54,938 nucleotides of DNA from Bacteroidales bacterium UBA1077. GTDB taxonomy: Bacteria; Bacteroidota; Bacteroidia; Bacteroidales; UBA932. The first letter of the stretch is position 1. Each line of letters starts with the position of its first letter. The notes under the pieces were generated by a model, which had not been told where the DNA came from, did no database searches, and saw nothing but the letters and a program-made list of their open reading frames with translations. Positions 1 to 8,928 of this stretch are shown piece by piece. Position numbers and translations under genes: made by a program. Location: positions 1 to 54,938 of the forward strand of contig DCCQ01000146.1 in NCBI GenBank assembly GCA_002314195.1, read 5' to 3'.

Positions 1-48
1 TTCAATTAACTTAACACCCTAATTAATAATATGCGCAGATAAAGTTTT

Positions 49-1026
49 ATGAAAAAGAAAGACATAGAAATCACCAACACGGGACTTAAGGAAAAGTGTC
101 TCAGATATTTCCGAGGCAAATCCACTTACGAGGATGAGATTTTCATCAACCAATGCCTTTCGGATGGACGGCTTTCGATGGATGAATTCAGGAATATGGA
201 AAAGGACTGGAGCGAAAGTGAGATTCCTACCAATGAGCAGAGGATGGCGTTCATGAAGATCAGCGGCAAGGTCAAGTCTCGCCGCTGGAAGCGCCTGATG
301 TTGAAATTGGCCGTGCCGGCGGCCGCGGCAGTGGTTTTGATCGCTGTTTTGTCCATTCACTTGTTCATGGGAAGAGAGGAAGCAGTCACGACATATTCGA
401 CAGCTTATCTTGAGACTGAATACATTGTGCTTCCGGACTCTTCCAAGGTATGGCTGAACTCGGCCACGACATTGACTTACGGCTCTGATTTCAATAAAAG
501 GGACAGGGAAGTGACTCTTTCCGGAGAGGCTTTTTTCGATGTTGCCAAAAATCCGTCCAAGCCATTTATAGTCAGAATGAAAGATGCTGAGATCACGGTT
601 AAGGGCACTTTGTTCAATGTCACCGCCTATGATGGCGAGAACGGAATCCAGGCAGCCTTGATGACCGGCCAAATCCAGTTCCGGACCGGCAAGGACTACA
701 TCTACTTGAGTCCCGGTGAGGTGATTTCCTACAACCGTGACGACCGCTCCATGAGCAAGTCAAGGAAGGATGTGAACCAGTATTGCTCATGGCTTGAAGG
801 CAAACTCGACTGCGAGTCCATCACCCTTGACATGCTTTTCTCAAGGTTGACTTCTATGTATGGCACTGAAATCAATTACGTTCCGGTGAAGTACAAGGAC
901 AAGGCGATCCGTGTCATGCTCGACACACGCGAATCCATGGATGATGTGCTGGGTGCTTTGTCGGTCATTGTTCCGATTTCGTGGACATGGCAGGATGACG
1001 GCAGCATCACGATCACTGAGATATGA
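49..1026 (+). CDS. FecR-family anti-sigma factor (inner membrane)
   Basis: This 325-residue protein is a FecR-type transmembrane regulator, which in this family relays a signal from a SusC-like outer-membrane receptor to an ECF sigma factor. A charged cytoplasmic N-terminal part (about 1-83) is followed by one membrane segment (about 84-107), then the periplasmic FecR domain (about 120-225, with the typical LPD-S-x-VWLNS pattern near 128-138) and a C-terminal DUF4974 domain (about 245-325). Its gene is followed after 42 bases by susC carrying the partner STN domain. The cognate sigma factor is not upstream in the window and probably lies just outside the left edge. The ATG at 49 is the first in frame. 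Family assignment is firm; the ligand is unknown. Confidence 0.93.
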   Translation: MKKKDIEITNTGLKEKCLRYFRGKSTYEDEIFINQCLSDGRLSMDEFRNMEKDWSESEIPTNEQRMAFMKISGKVKSRRWKRLMLKLAVPAAAAVVLIAVLSIHLFMGREEAVTTYSTAYLETEYIVLPDSSKVWLNSATTLTYGSDFNKRDREVTLSGEAFFDVAKNPSKPFIVRMKDAEITVKGTLFNVTAYDGENGIQAALMTGQIQFRTGKDYIYLSPGEVISYNRDDRSMSKSRKDVNQYCSWLEGKLDCESITLDMLFSRLTSMYGTEINYVPVKYKDKAIRVMLDTRESMDDVLGALSVIVPISWTWQDDGSITITEI

Positions 1027-1068
1027 CAAAACTATCAGAACTAATAAATATTCACAAAAATCACAAAA

Positions 1069-4000
1069 ATGAAGAAACAACTTGTTATCAAGAGCGCGCT
1101 TCTTGCATTGCTTCTTGTGATGACGGGGCAGTTCATCTCGGCCCAGTCATTCACGAAGCGGTTCAAGAGTGAGCCTCTGACTGGTGTCATCAAAGAACTT
1201 GAGCGCCAGACCGGCTATTCTTTCATCTATGAGTCGGGAATTCTGCGGGATGCTCCCGCTGTCACAGCCGAATTCAACTCGGCGTCAGTGCAGGCCGTTC
1301 TCGGGCAGATTGTAAAGCCACCCCTCAAGTACGAGTTTAATGGGAAAATCGTCACGATCACCAGGATTGAAACAAAATCTGCCGGGACGAGCCAGCCAGG
1401 CCGCAAGGAGGACAAGGGCACGGAGGTCAGCGGCACCGTCAAGGACGCCAAGACAGGTGAGCCGCTTGTCGGGGTCGCCGTCTGGGTGAAGGACACACCG
1501 ATCGGAGTCTCCACTGACCTCGATGGCCGCTACAAGATTTCGTTCACAGGCAACTATGGCTACATCAGTGTTTCCACAATAGGTTATATTGCACAGGATG
1601 TGGCGGTGAAGAAAGGCTCTCAGACAATCAATGTGGCGCTTGAGCAGGACAATAACACCTTGGAGGAAGCCGTGGCCGTAGGTTACGGCCATCAGAAGAA
1701 GGCCAGCATCGTCGGAGCCATCGCCACGATCGCTCCTGACGAGATGAAGATCCCGGTCTCCAAATTGAGCAACGCTCTTGCGGGAAGGCTTTCCGGTGTG
1801 GTGTCCGTACAGAGAAGCGGTGAGCCTGGCGCAGGTTCCACATTCTGGATCCGAGGCATCAGCACTTTCGGCGCCAACTCCAATCCTCTTGTCCTTATCG
1901 ACGGTGTAGAACGTGAGCTTGATCTTGTGGATGTAGAGGACATCAAAGAGTTCTCCGTGCTCAAGGATGCCGCCGCGACTGCGGTATACGGTGTGCGTGG
2001 CGCCAACGGCGTGGTTCTTATCACGACCCGCGGCGGCGACGAGGGAAAACCGAAAGTCAGCATCAAGTTTGAAAGCGGTGTGACAAGTCCGGTCAAAGTC
2101 CCTCAGATGGCAAGCGCTACCCAGTATATGGAAATGTACAACGTGGCTTCCGGCACTGAATATTTCGACGCGGACAGATTCAGCAAGACTTTGAGCGGGG
2201 AGGATCCTGACCTTTACCCAAATGTGGATTGGGTGAACGGCATATTCAAAGATCTCAGCACCAACACCAGGGCCAACGTCAATGTCTCTGGAGGGACCAG
2301 TTCCATAAAATATTACATCTCAGGAGGTTTCTATAACGAGAATGGCCTGTTCAAGACCGATCCGACAGCAGATTACAACACTGGGATATATTACCGCAGG
2401 TTCAATTTCAGGGCTAACGTGGATGTCAAGATCACAAAGCACACATCGATGAACGTCAACCTAGCAACGACTTTCGAGCAGAAGAATGAAAGCGGCACGA
2501 GCAGCAGCGACATCTGGTCTGCGGCTCTGAAGACCCCTTCGGTGATTTTCCCGATGGTCTATTCAGACGGCCATTATCCAGGCCCGGGAACAAACATGGG
2601 CTACAACCCTTACGCTCTTCTGACTCAGACCGGCTACAAGCAGGCGTTCTACAACACCGCCCAGTCGCTTGTCGCTCTCACGCACGATTTCTCTTGGCTT
2701 ACCGATGGCCTTACCGCTACGGTCAAGGGGTCATTCGACGCGAAGAACAACGCTTATCAGGACCGAACCAGGACTCCTGAACAATATGGGCAGGCTTATA
2801 GGGACGAGAACGGTGAACTTCATCTGACGGAACTTGTACAAGGATCGCAGACATTGTCGTTTTCTCACTCCAACACTGGGTGGAGGTCTTTGTACCTTGA
2901 GGCCAGCCTGAATTACGCAAGGTCTTTCGGAAACCACAGCCTCACCGGTCTCCTGCTTTACCAGCAGTCTCAGAAGAACTACATCGGCTCCAGCGCGACA
3001 TCCAGCAGCGCCGCCCTTCCGTACCGGCATCAGGGAGTCGCGTTCAGGGCTACCTACAACTATGACTCACGGTATTTTGCGGAGTTCAATGCCGGCTACA
3101 ACGGTTCGGAGAACTTCTCTCCGGGACACAGGTTCGGATTCTTCCCTTCAGTGGCCGGAGGATGGCTGGTCTCCAATGAAAAATTCTGGACCGGTGGCAT
3201 AGCTGACGCCATCAGTCTGTTCAAGATCAAGGGATCCTACGGAATTGTCGGCAACGACCAGATCGGCGGTAACCGTCGTTTCATCTATCTGGAGACCATC
3301 AATTCCGGATCAAACTGGAATTTCGGCGAGACCGTGACCTCCTATCCGTCCTACAGGCGAGGCGAATGGGCCAACGACAATGTGGGTTGGGAGAAGTCCC
3401 GCAAGCTTGATGTGGGAGTGGAGATGACCTTCTATGACAAACTTAAACTCCAGGTCGACTGGTTCCGCGAGAAACGTTCAGGCATATTCCTTCAGAGATC
3501 TTCCATTCCTGAATATGTTGGAATAACCACCAAGCCTTACGTGAACATGGGCAAGATGAGGAATTCCGGATGGGACGGTTCCCTCCAGTACGACCATAAG
3601 ATCGGTCAGGTGAATTTCTCTGCCATGGGAAACTTCACATTCGCCCGCAACGTCATTGAGGATCAGGATCAGCCTGATTACATCGAGAAGTACATGAACC
3701 GTACCGGTCAGGCAAGATGGCAGACTTTCGGCTACGTCTCCGACGGCCTGTTCAGAGACGAGGAGGACATAGCGACATCTCCGGATCAGAGCGCTCTGGG
3801 CGAGGTCTTTCCCGGTGACATCAAATACAAGGATCTCAACAACGATGGTGTCATCGACAGCAAGGACGTGAAGGCTATCGGCTACACCAGCGTTCCTGAG
3901 ATTGTGTATGGCTTCGGTGTCTCGGCGCAGTGGAAAGGCTTTGACGTGTCCGTTTTCTTCCAGGGTAACGCTCACGTCAACTTCTCGGTCAACTCCTCTA

Positions 4001-4377
4001 TGGTTCGTGGCTTCACGGAGCCTAAGATGGCTGCCAACAATGTGTTCTCGGACATCTACGGCAATTACTGGACAGAGGACAACACCGACGCCAAGTACCC
4101 TCGCCTGACCACTACTGAGGCGACGAACAACAACCAGCCTTCGGATTTCTGGCTTGTCAACGGACGCTACATCAGACTGAAGAACGCCGAGTTCGGCTAC
4201 ACGTTCCCTAAACGGTTGATCCAGAAGATGAATCTGAGCCAGCTGAGGATTTTCGTGTCAGGGACAAATCTGTTCACGGTCTCTCCTTTCAAGCTTTGGG
4301 ATCCTGATCTCCAGACCGGAGCGTCAAATTACCCTAACAACAGAATCGCAAACATCGGCATAAACATCGGTTTCTAA
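1069..4377 (+). CDS. SusC/RagA-type TonB-dependent transporter with STN signalling domain
   Basis: This 1102-residue outer-membrane receptor is expected to import an oligomeric nutrient together with its SusD lid. In order it shows a signal peptide (1-25), an STN domain (about 28-100) that docks to FecR, a carboxypeptidase-regulatory-like beta domain (about 120-195), the plug (about 205-320, with the VLKDAAATAVYG and GANGVVLITT motifs of SusC proteins) and a long beta-barrel ending in an aromatic residue (NIGF). The STN domain marks it as a trans-envelope-signalling SusC and fits the fecR gene 42 bases upstream. SusD begins 17 bases downstream. Substrate cannot be read from the sequence. Confidence 0.96.
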   Translation: MKKQLVIKSALLALLLVMTGQFISAQSFTKRFKSEPLTGVIKELERQTGYSFIYESGILRDAPAVTAEFNSASVQAVLGQIVKPPLKYEFNGKIVTITRIETKSAGTSQPGRKEDKGTEVSGTVKDAKTGEPLVGVAVWVKDTPIGVSTDLDGRYKISFTGNYGYISVSTIGYIAQDVAVKKGSQTINVALEQDNNTLEEAVAVGYGHQKKASIVGAIATIAPDEMKIPVSKLSNALAGRLSGVVSVQRSGEPGAGSTFWIRGISTFGANSNPLVLIDGVERELDLVDVEDIKEFSVLKDAAATAVYGVRGANGVVLITTRGGDEGKPKVSIKFESGVTSPVKVPQMASATQYMEMYNVASGTEYFDADRFSKTLSGEDPDLYPNVDWVNGIFKDLSTNTRANVNVSGGTSSIKYYISGGFYNENGLFKTDPTADYNTGIYYRRFNFRANVDVKITKHTSMNVNLATTFEQKNESGTSSSDIWSAALKTPSVIFPMVYSDGHYPGPGTNMGYNPYALLTQTGYKQAFYNTAQSLVALTHDFSWLTDGLTATVKGSFDAKNNAYQDRTRTPEQYGQAYRDENGELHLTELVQGSQTLSFSHSNTGWRSLYLEASLNYARSFGNHSLTGLLLYQQSQKNYIGSSATSSSAALPYRHQGVAFRATYNYDSRYFAEFNAGYNGSENFSPGHRFGFFPSVAGGWLVSNEKFWTGGIADAISLFKIKGSYGIVGNDQIGGNRRFIYLETINSGSNWNFGETVTSYPSYRRGEWANDNVGWEKSRKLDVGVEMTFYDKLKLQVDWFREKRSGIFLQRSSIPEYVGITTKPYVNMGKMRNSGWDGSLQYDHKIGQVNFSAMGNFTFARNVIEDQDQPDYIEKYMNRTGQARWQTFGYVSDGLFRDEEDIATSPDQSALGEVFPGDIKYKDLNNDGVIDSKDVKAIGYTSVPEIVYGFGVSAQWKGFDVSVFFQGNAHVNFSVNSSMVRGFTEPKMAANNVFSDIYGNYWTEDNTDAKYPRLTTTEATNNNQPSDFWLVNGRYIRLKNAEFGYTFPKRLIQKMNLSQLRIFVSGTNLFTVSPFKLWDPDLQTGASNYPNNRIANIGINIGF

Positions 4378-4393
4378 ACAACAGCGAAGAGAT

Positions 4394-6310
4394 ATGAAAA
4401 AGAATATATCTGTTATAATCCTGATGATGGCTCTGGCCGTCTGCGGCTGCGACAGCTATCTGGACAGGCAGCCTGACGACCAGCTGACATCCAAGAACAT
4501 ATTTGACAAGAAAACGACAACGATGCAGTATCTTGTCAATGTCTATACTTACATGCCAAACGAGTGGTCTCCGGAAGGTTACGGCTCGACTTCCTGCATC
4601 GCCATCACGGCCAGCGACGAAGCGTCGTGCGCCTACACGGGTTCCCGCTTCTTCGCCTTGCTTAACCACAACCAGCTTTCCCCTTTGTCCACCCACGGAG
4701 GTTATCGCCATGCGGTCTACAAACTTCTGTACCAGGGTATAAGCGAGGCTACCTACTTCATGTCGAAGGTGAGTGAGTGTCCTCAGATCGCAGAAGAGGA
4801 GAGAGTGATGTGGCACGGCGAGGCCCGTTTCCTCAGGGCATTCTACTACACGGAACTGCTCAAGTGGAACGGCCCTGTCATCTGGCTCGGCGACGCTCAG
4901 TCTGATTATTCCGATCCTGATGTCTCCAAGGTTGACAGGACCCCGTGGAACACGATAGTGGATTGGCTGTGCGATGAATATGACAAATCCGCCGATGAAC
5001 TTCCCACGACCAGAAGCCCTTACGAAGTAGGCCGTGCCACCAAAGGGGCCGCATTGGCAATGAAAGCCAGGCTGCTGATGTTCAACGCAAGCCCTCTCTT
5101 CAACGGGCAGAACGGAACAGGAATCTACGACGACATCGTGAACAAGGACGGTGATAAACTGTTCAACACCGAATATGACGAGGATCGCTGGAAACAGGCA
5201 GCTGACGCGGCGAAGGCTGTCATAGATATGAATCTGTATGAACTTGTCGACGACCCGGATGCGACTCCGCTTGAGAATATCCACAACGCCTCCGTTTCGC
5301 TCAACTCGCCGGAAAACATATTCACTGTCCAGTGTGGCGGCCGCGGCTGGAGAGTCGGCGAGACCCCTGTCCAGGCAAGCGGTTACGGCGGAATCGGTCT
5401 GACCCAGAAACTGGTGGATGCCTTCGCGATGGACAACGGCTACTATCCGATCTCAAACATGGAAGAGGAGTCTTATGACAATGGCGCCGGAACCATCGTC
5501 GTGGATCCTCGCTCCGATTATGTGGAGACCGGTTCACAGAAGTTCGTCAACCCGTTCTTCGCCACCATCCCTAAGAGCGCTAAGGTCAATGACGCGATAG
5601 AGACCATGAACATGTTCATCGGCCGTGAGCCAAGGTTCTACGCGAACGTCTTTTGGAGCGGCCAGACATGGGTGATGGGTACGAACAAACTGACAGATGT
5701 GCAGTTCTACAAGAATGGAAACTCCGGCCCTATCACGTCCAACAACTACACACCGACAGGTTACCTGTGCCTCAAGTTCATTGACCCCGACCTTGACACG
5801 AAGCTGAGCAAGTGGGGGAACCTCTCGTGGCCGGTCATCAGGTATGCCGATGTGCTTCTGATGTACATCGAGGCTCTTAATGAATATGACCCTTCAAATC
5901 CTGACATACTCACTTTCTGGAATCAGATACGTCACAGAGCGGGAGTGCCTGCCATCGGAACCGATGAAGGGGAGGTGTATCCGGAAATCATCGGAGACAA
6001 GGATCTTCAGCGAAAGTACATCCGCCGGGAACGTATGGTGGAACTGTGCTTCGAGGGCAAGCGTTACTTCGACACGCGCCGGTGGATGATCGCCGAGAAG
6101 GAGGACAACGGCAAGGTTGTCGGCTGCAACCTGAACGCTACAAATCACAAGGCCTCTGGTGAATATTGGAGACGTACATCAATTTTCGACACGTTCGGCG
6201 AGGCTGGAACCAAATCTGAAAGAGTGTTCACAAAGAAGTATTACCTTCTTCCGATGAATCAGGCTGAGTTAGACAGGGTTCCGGATTTGACACAGAATTA
6301 TGGATGGTAA
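4394..6310 (+). CDS. SusD/RagB-type surface nutrient-binding lipoprotein
   Basis: This 638-residue lipoprotein is the SusD partner of the preceding SusC; such proteins cover the barrel and bind the substrate. The signal peptide ends at lipobox Cys19 (VCGC), followed directly by Asp-Ser. Family landmarks are the YLDRQPDDQ-type start, the N-terminal TPR-like helices with WHGEARFLRAFYY (about 138-150), the RYADVLLMYIEALNE stretch (about 485-500) and the C-terminal motifs RRERMVELCFEGKRYFDTRRW (about 546-566) and LLPMNQAELDR. At 638 residues it is longer than many SusD proteins, which may mean extra binding loops. It lies between susC and the DUF1735 lipoprotein gene with short gaps. Confidence 0.95.
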   Translation: MKKNISVIILMMALAVCGCDSYLDRQPDDQLTSKNIFDKKTTTMQYLVNVYTYMPNEWSPEGYGSTSCIAITASDEASCAYTGSRFFALLNHNQLSPLSTHGGYRHAVYKLLYQGISEATYFMSKVSECPQIAEEERVMWHGEARFLRAFYYTELLKWNGPVIWLGDAQSDYSDPDVSKVDRTPWNTIVDWLCDEYDKSADELPTTRSPYEVGRATKGAALAMKARLLMFNASPLFNGQNGTGIYDDIVNKDGDKLFNTEYDEDRWKQAADAAKAVIDMNLYELVDDPDATPLENIHNASVSLNSPENIFTVQCGGRGWRVGETPVQASGYGGIGLTQKLVDAFAMDNGYYPISNMEEESYDNGAGTIVVDPRSDYVETGSQKFVNPFFATIPKSAKVNDAIETMNMFIGREPRFYANVFWSGQTWVMGTNKLTDVQFYKNGNSGPITSNNYTPTGYLCLKFIDPDLDTKLSKWGNLSWPVIRYADVLLMYIEALNEYDPSNPDILTFWNQIRHRAGVPAIGTDEGEVYPEIIGDKDLQRKYIRRERMVELCFEGKRYFDTRRWMIAEKEDNGKVVGCNLNATNHKASGEYWRRTSIFDTFGEAGTKSERVFTKKYYLLPMNQAELDRVPDLTQNYGW

Positions 6311-6340
6311 CAGTTGAACCAAACCGATAAAGAAATCATT

Positions 6341-7678
6341 ATGAAACAAAAATACATTTTTGCGGCTTCTGCCGTGATTCTGTCCGCTGTGGCGTGCGAG
6401 CCAAGCCATTTGGAGGACAACCTTTACGATCCCGCGGTGTACATCCTGAACCATGGCTATCAGAAGACAGAGACGTTCTACGATGTCCAATCTTCGTTTT
6501 CGGCTGATGTGGATGCCTACTGCGGAAGTTATTATGACAAGAACCCGGAAGTGAGACTCGTGGAGGATGACGCTGTGCTGGAGAAACATAACACAGACAA
6601 CTCAGACACCCTCAAGGTGCTTCCGTCTGACTGCTGGTCGCTGGAAGCGTCGGATCTTGAGATGGTTGACAAGAAAGCCAGATTCAAGGTGAATTTCAAC
6701 ATTGAGGCCTTGAAGAGCCTTTCGGTTGAGGCCGACTATTCCGACCTTAAAGGCTATGCTGTGCCGTTGAGGCTGAAAAGCCTTACAGATGGCGTCAATG
6801 AAGCGAGTCAAGAGGGACTGTCAAGTGTGGTCATAGTGCCTGACATGAGCATGATGGCATTCAGTCTGGAGAATTCCGGAGTGTCGGAGACAAACCTTGA
6901 CAAGCTGGGTGACAGTGAGGGTACAATCACTCTTGAATACAAGGTCAGGACAGGGATAGAGAACAATTGGAACAATGGAGTCAGGTTTTCCTTCAACGTG
7001 GCGTCCGAAAATGCTGAGTATCCTCTTCTTCCTGAAGGGGCATATTCAGTGACATCTTCGTCCGGGGAAGGTTTCGTGCCGGGCGTGTCTGTAATTGTTT
7101 ACACTGTCATTATCGACAAGTCCAAGGCTGTTGAAAGGAATTATTCCCTTGTCGCAAGTGTCGAGTCAGAAGGCGGATTCAAAGTGGAGGGCAACAGTGA
7201 GTCTGTGATAAACTTGTTCAACAGACACTACTACAACCAGTCGGACATCTCCGTTCGCGGCTGCAACTCCTATGTACCGGGCCGCGGCCCTGAACTTACC
7301 ATTGACGGAAAGCTCAACACACGCTGGGAGTCCGGATATTCCTCTTCCGACATCGGAGTGTTCAAACTCCCATATATCATTGAATATGAACTTGCGACTC
7401 CTGTCCGCATCTCGGATTTCGACTTGTGCCGCCGTCAGGACAGATACGCCTCGGATCTCAAGGGTGGACATCTGGAAGTGTCTTCTGACGGAGAGAACTA
7501 CACGACAGTCTGCTCCTTCGATTATACAGGTGTGAGCGCTTACCGGAATATTCATTCCGCCGAATCAGAACCCGAGGCGAAATACGTCAAATTCGTGGTG
7601 ACGGCTTCTGGCAGAACGGGAGGCGGAATGAAGGCTCCTCTTTCCAATCTGGCTGAGTTCAATATCTGCTACAGGTAA
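6341..7678 (+). CDS. DUF1735 / discoidin (F5/8 type C) surface lipoprotein
   Basis: This 445-residue lipoprotein sits in the SusE/SGBP position after SusD and probably helps bind substrate at the cell surface. A signal peptide ends at Cys19 (SAVAC). The middle (about 30-170) resembles DUF1735, and the C-terminal third (about 300-445) has the pattern of an F5/8 type C domain: ELTIDGKLNTRWESG, a YIIEYELATPVRISDFDL strand and a closing LAEFNI strand. I chose ATG 6341 over an in-frame TTG at 6314 because the signal peptide begins there. A terminator follows at once, so this is the last gene of the transcript. DUF1735 assignment is by resemblance; the discoidin-like end is clearer. Confidence 0.82.
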   Translation: MKQKYIFAASAVILSAVACEPSHLEDNLYDPAVYILNHGYQKTETFYDVQSSFSADVDAYCGSYYDKNPEVRLVEDDAVLEKHNTDNSDTLKVLPSDCWSLEASDLEMVDKKARFKVNFNIEALKSLSVEADYSDLKGYAVPLRLKSLTDGVNEASQEGLSSVVIVPDMSMMAFSLENSGVSETNLDKLGDSEGTITLEYKVRTGIENNWNNGVRFSFNVASENAEYPLLPEGAYSVTSSSGEGFVPGVSVIVYTVIIDKSKAVERNYSLVASVESEGGFKVEGNSESVINLFNRHYYNQSDISVRGCNSYVPGRGPELTIDGKLNTRWESGYSSSDIGVFKLPYIIEYELATPVRISDFDLCRRQDRYASDLKGGHLEVSSDGENYTTVCSFDYTGVSAYRNIHSAESEPEAKYVKFVVTASGRTGGGMKAPLSNLAEFNICYR

Positions 7679-7701
7679 CCGAGGTTTCTTCTGATGTGTT
7701 T

Positions 7702-7744
7702 AAGGGATGGCAAATGGTTTCTTTGCCGTCCCTTATGTTTTTTT
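7702..7744 (+). terminator. Intrinsic terminator of the first uptake locus
   Basis: A 13-bp stem (AAGGGATGGCAAA paired with TTTGCCGTCCCTT, one G-U) with a short loop is followed by a run of T from 7738. It starts 24 bases after the stop of the discoidin lipoprotein gene. The opposite strand has no comparable T run, so it mainly serves the plus-strand operon. Confidence 0.85.
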
Positions 7745-7769
7745 ATTGAATATCTCCACAGTCCAGCAT

Positions 7770-8381
7770 CTAACTTGAAATGCCAGTCAGAAAAAGTAGC
7801 AGCAATAGATGGCAGGCGTCGTTTTCTCCATTGAGGTTTGTGCCGCCGTCCGTGGAAATATCATCCAGTTCTTTTTTGAACACCGCAAGCGCTTTGTGGA
7901 TGTGCTTCTCCACGGCTTTTTCGGAAATGCCGAGCGCGGCGGCGATCTCCTTGTTCTTCATGTTTTGAAACCTGCTCATGTTGAACACATAGCGGCATCT
8001 GGACGGAAGCTTTGCCATGATCCGCCGGATGTCTGCCATGAGTTCATCGTAGATTGTCTTTTTGTCTGAGTCGCTGACAGAGAAATCCAGATTATAAAGT
8101 TTCTCGTCGCAGATGTTCATGAAGGATTCGGTTATGCAGACGACCTTCACTGTGGACCGGTGGCGCAAAGTGTCAACCGACCTGTTGCGTACCAACCTGA
8201 ACAACAGGGCCTGCCAAGTGTCACTGTCCTTGCCCTCAAACTTTTCCCAAAGGGTCACGTACGCTTCGTGCACGATGTCCTCGGCCGTGCGTCCGTCTGA
8301 CACGAATCTGAAAGCGAAGTTGTAAAGCCTGTCGCTGTACCTGTAATATAACCCTTCGAATATCGTTTCGTCCAGAATCAT
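7770..8381 (-). CDS. ECF-type RNA polymerase sigma factor
   Basis: This 203-residue sigma-70 family protein has region 2 at about 8-75 (YRYSDRLYNFAFRFVSD, then AEDIVHEAYVTLWEKF) and region 4 at about 125-170 (LPSRCRYVFNMSRF, then the helix-turn-helix NKEIAAALGISEKAVEKHIHKAL). It is divergent to the BACON-fecR-susC operon beginning at 8563 and is the natural partner of that FecR; regulation of the operon by this pair is inference from position. An odd feature is a C-terminal tail after region 4 ending in a leucine-rich hydrophobic run (about 190-203). A TAnnTTTG box lies upstream at 8419-8426. Confidence 0.93.
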   Translation of the reverse strand: MILDETIFEGLYYRYSDRLYNFAFRFVSDGRTAEDIVHEAYVTLWEKFEGKDSDTWQALLFRLVRNRSVDTLRHRSTVKVVCITESFMNICDEKLYNLDFSVSDSDKKTIYDELMADIRRIMAKLPSRCRYVFNMSRFQNMKNKEIAAALGISEKAVEKHIHKALAVFKKELDDISTDGGTNLNGENDACHLLLLLFLTGISS

Positions 8382-8418
8382 TTCCTGTCACCTTTTGATG
8401 AGGCTTGGTCTGCTGCTG

Positions 8419-8426
8419 CAAAGATA
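8419..8426 (-). promoter_or_regulatory. Bacteroidota -7 box for the ECF sigma gene
   Basis: On the minus strand the sequence is TATCTTTG, an exact match to TAnnTTTG, 37 bases before the ATG at 8381. No clear TTTG -33 box is seen at the usual distance, so strength is uncertain. Confidence 0.55.
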
Positions 8427-8562
8427 ATATTTTTACGAATATTCTCCATTATCTTCCGCCAGACAGACGAGTGAAACCAGTTGGCAAGAAAAAAATATTA
8501 ATCGTTTTTAGCATATAAGGCGTCGAAGGTGTCTTACTTTATGTAAAACATATTTATGCTCT

Positions 8563-8928
8563 ATGAAACTAAAACTCATAACAACGCTTTTTCTGGTCGC
8601 TCCGCTGCTTTTGGGTGGAGTCTCCTGTCAGAAACAGAGTGAGTCTGAGGTGCGCGACACGGTTGTCATCCAGACTAAGCTGACCGCCAAGACTCCGGCC
8701 ACGCTGACGGTGGGAGGAACGGATCAGATCACGATCTACGCGACCTGCGATTGGTCACTTGAAGGCGAGGACTGGTTCACGATTGAACCGGCGAAGGGCA
8801 CGAGGGGTGTCAGCGAGTCCGTCATCACCACTCAGCCTAACACTACCGGAGCCGACCGCACCGGAACCGTCCGCCTGAAAGCCGGATCGTACACAAGCAC
8901 TTACACGTTCACTCAGGCTGGTAAATAA
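8563..8928 (+). CDS. Small single-BACON-domain lipoprotein
   Basis: This 121-residue protein has a signal peptide ending in the lipobox GVSC (Cys22) and then almost only one BACON-type beta-sandwich (about 35-119), recognisable from ATCDWSLEGEDWFTIEP, the PAKGTRG turn and the closing STYTFTQAG strand. BACON domains are usually appended to larger glycan-active or mucin-binding proteins; a stand-alone copy at the head of a regulatory unit is unusual. Its stop codon overlaps the ATG of the fecR gene in TAATG (8926-8930), indicating translational coupling. It may be a small surface or periplasmic binding or sensing subunit; that role is inference. Confidence 0.85.
   Translation: MKLKLITTLFLVAPLLLGGVSCQKQSESEVRDTVVIQTKLTAKTPATLTVGGTDQITIYATCDWSLEGEDWFTIEPAKGTRGVSESVITTQPNTTGADRTGTVRLKAGSYTSTYTFTQAGK

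Noticed and set aside
4334..5284. A 316-codon open frame antisense to susD
   Set aside because: It overlaps a clear SusD gene completely and shows no domain or start signal.
8540..8562. A TATTTATG sequence as the promoter of the BACON-fecR operon
   Set aside because: It is only four bases from the ATG and deviates from TAnnTTTG; the operon probably uses the ECF sigma, whose site I could not identify.
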